Made by a program: the position numbers and the translations under genes. A model generated the notes under the pieces. It worked only from the letters and a program-made list of their open reading frames with translations. It ran no database searches and had not been told where the DNA came from. A stretch of DNA of 64,000 nucleotides from Lysobacter enzymogenes (lineage in GTDB: Bacteria; Pseudomonadota; Gammaproteobacteria; Xanthomonadales; Xanthomonadaceae), in assembly GCF_017355525.1 (NCBI RefSeq), contig NZ_CP067395.1, forward strand, positions 1,798,001 through 1,862,000. Reading direction: 5' to 3'. Shown here piece after piece: positions 63,266-64,000 of the stretch (positions are counted from its first letter, which is position 1; each line of letters opens with the position of its first letter).

Positions 63266-64000
63266 ATGAGCGCGACGATTCACCCCACCGCCTTCGTCGA
63301 TCCCGCCGCGACGCTCGGCGAAGGCGTCGTGGTCGGCGCGTTCTGCTACATCGGCGCCGAAGTCGAAGTCGGCGCCGGCACCGCGTTCGGTCCGCACTGC
63401 ACGATCCAAGGGCCGACCCGGATCGGCCGCGACAACCGCTTCCACGCCCAGTGCGGCATCGGCGGCGATCCGCAGGACAAGAAGTTCGCCGGCGAGCGCA
63501 CCGAACTGGTCATCGGCGACGGCAACCACTTCCGCGAGTTCGTCACCGTCAACCGCGGCACCGGCAACGGCGGCGGCGTCACCCGCATCGGCGACCGCAA
63601 CTGGCTGCTGGCCTACACCCACGTCGCCCACGATTGCCATATCGGCAACGACTGCGTGTTCTCCAACAACTCCACGCTCGCCGGCCACGTCACCGTCGAA
63701 GACCACGTCATCATGAGCGGCTTCTCCGGCGTGCATCAGTTCTGCCGGGTCGGCGCGCACGCCTTCATCGGCATGGGCGCGCTGGTCAACGGCGACGTCG
63801 CGCCGTTCCTGATGGTCGCCCAGGACGGCTACGGCCGCCCGCGCGGGATCAACGCCGAAGGCCTCAAGCGCCGCGGCTTCGGCCCCGAGCGCATCGCCGC
63901 GATCAAGCGCGCCTACCGCGCGGTGTTCATGTCCGGCGCCTCGCTCGAGGATGCGCGCGCCAAGCTCGAAGAGCTGGCCGCCGACAGCGCGGACGTGCGC
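63266..64000 (+). CDS. lpxA: UDP-N-acetylglucosamine acyltransferase, partial
   Basis: The first 245 codons, cut by the window end; the full protein should be about 260 residues. Hexapeptide repeats ([20 protein letters not shown]) with the catalytic His in [14 protein letters not shown], and a helical C-terminal domain beginning [20 protein letters not shown]. It catalyses the first step of lipid A synthesis. lpxB is expected next. Confidence 0.97.
   Translation, partial: MSATIHPTAFVDPAATLGEGVVVGAFCYIGAEVEVGAGTAFGPHCTIQGPTRIGRDNRFHAQCGIGGDPQDKKFAGERTELVIGDGNHFREFVTVNRGTGNGGGVTRIGDRNWLLAYTHVAHDCHIGNDCVFSNNSTLAGHVTVEDHVIMSGFSGVHQFCRVGAHAFIGMGALVNGDVAPFLMVAQDGYGRPRGINAEGLKRRGFGPERIAAIKRAYRAVFMSGASLEDARAKLEELAADSADVR

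Overview
The window is very GC-rich, and gene order and family content point to a Xanthomonadaceae gammaproteobacterium, most likely Lysobacter. Supporting signs are a lysyl-endopeptidase-type secreted serine protease, a GH19-like lytic enzyme, a Xanthomonad-style BlaI/M56 pair, and the rpsB-tsf-pyrH-frr-uppS-cdsA-dxr-rseP-bamA-lpxD-fabZ-lpxA backbone. The genus is an inference; no rRNA or tRNA gene is present to confirm it.

Layout. 1-2.9 kb: the end of an FKBP-type isomerase gene, a crotonase, a small Cys-containing protein and endonuclease III with a histone H1-like tail. 2.9-11.8 kb: a Pho regulon block (OprO/P-type porin, a LysM protein, two pstS genes, pstC-pstA-pstB-phoU) with PhoB-box-like sites before the porin and both pstS genes. 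12.1-14.9 kb: an ECF sigma factor followed by an hvfABC-type RiPP cluster (Cys-repeat precursor, DUF692/MNIO enzyme, DUF2063 partner), predicted to make a copper-binding oxazolone/thioamide peptide. 15-24 kb: RNase T, an unknown protein, a GH19-like enzyme, a YjaB-like acetyltransferase, a SugE/Gdx guanidinium exporter behind a guanidine-II (mini-ykkC) riboswitch, RlmB, RNase R and a secreted protease. 24-36.5 kb: CGNR regulator, PD40 protein, Kef-type antiporter, TPR protein, polysaccharide deacetylase, asparagine synthetase with an Asn-rich leader peptide and attenuator-like terminator, and a penicillin-acylase-family enzyme. 36.5-43.4 kb: a minus-strand dapE-yffB / two PH-like membrane proteins / dapD-glnD-map cluster. 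43.9-64 kb: the translation and envelope backbone, interrupted by three tandem SH3-like secreted proteins, an AIM24-like protein, a BlaI/M56 pair and a His-rich zinc exporter.

How it fits together. The pst/porin block forms a phosphate-scavenging unit from outer membrane to cytoplasm. The RiPP cluster and the CDF exporter suggest active metal handling. RNA-level control is prominent: a guanidine riboswitch, a candidate asparagine attenuator and a long rpsB leader. At least five copies of one inverted-pair REP-like element, plus two other palindromic families, sit in the intergenic spaces. The candidate asn attenuator and the hvfABC locus are the two items I consider most worth follow-up.
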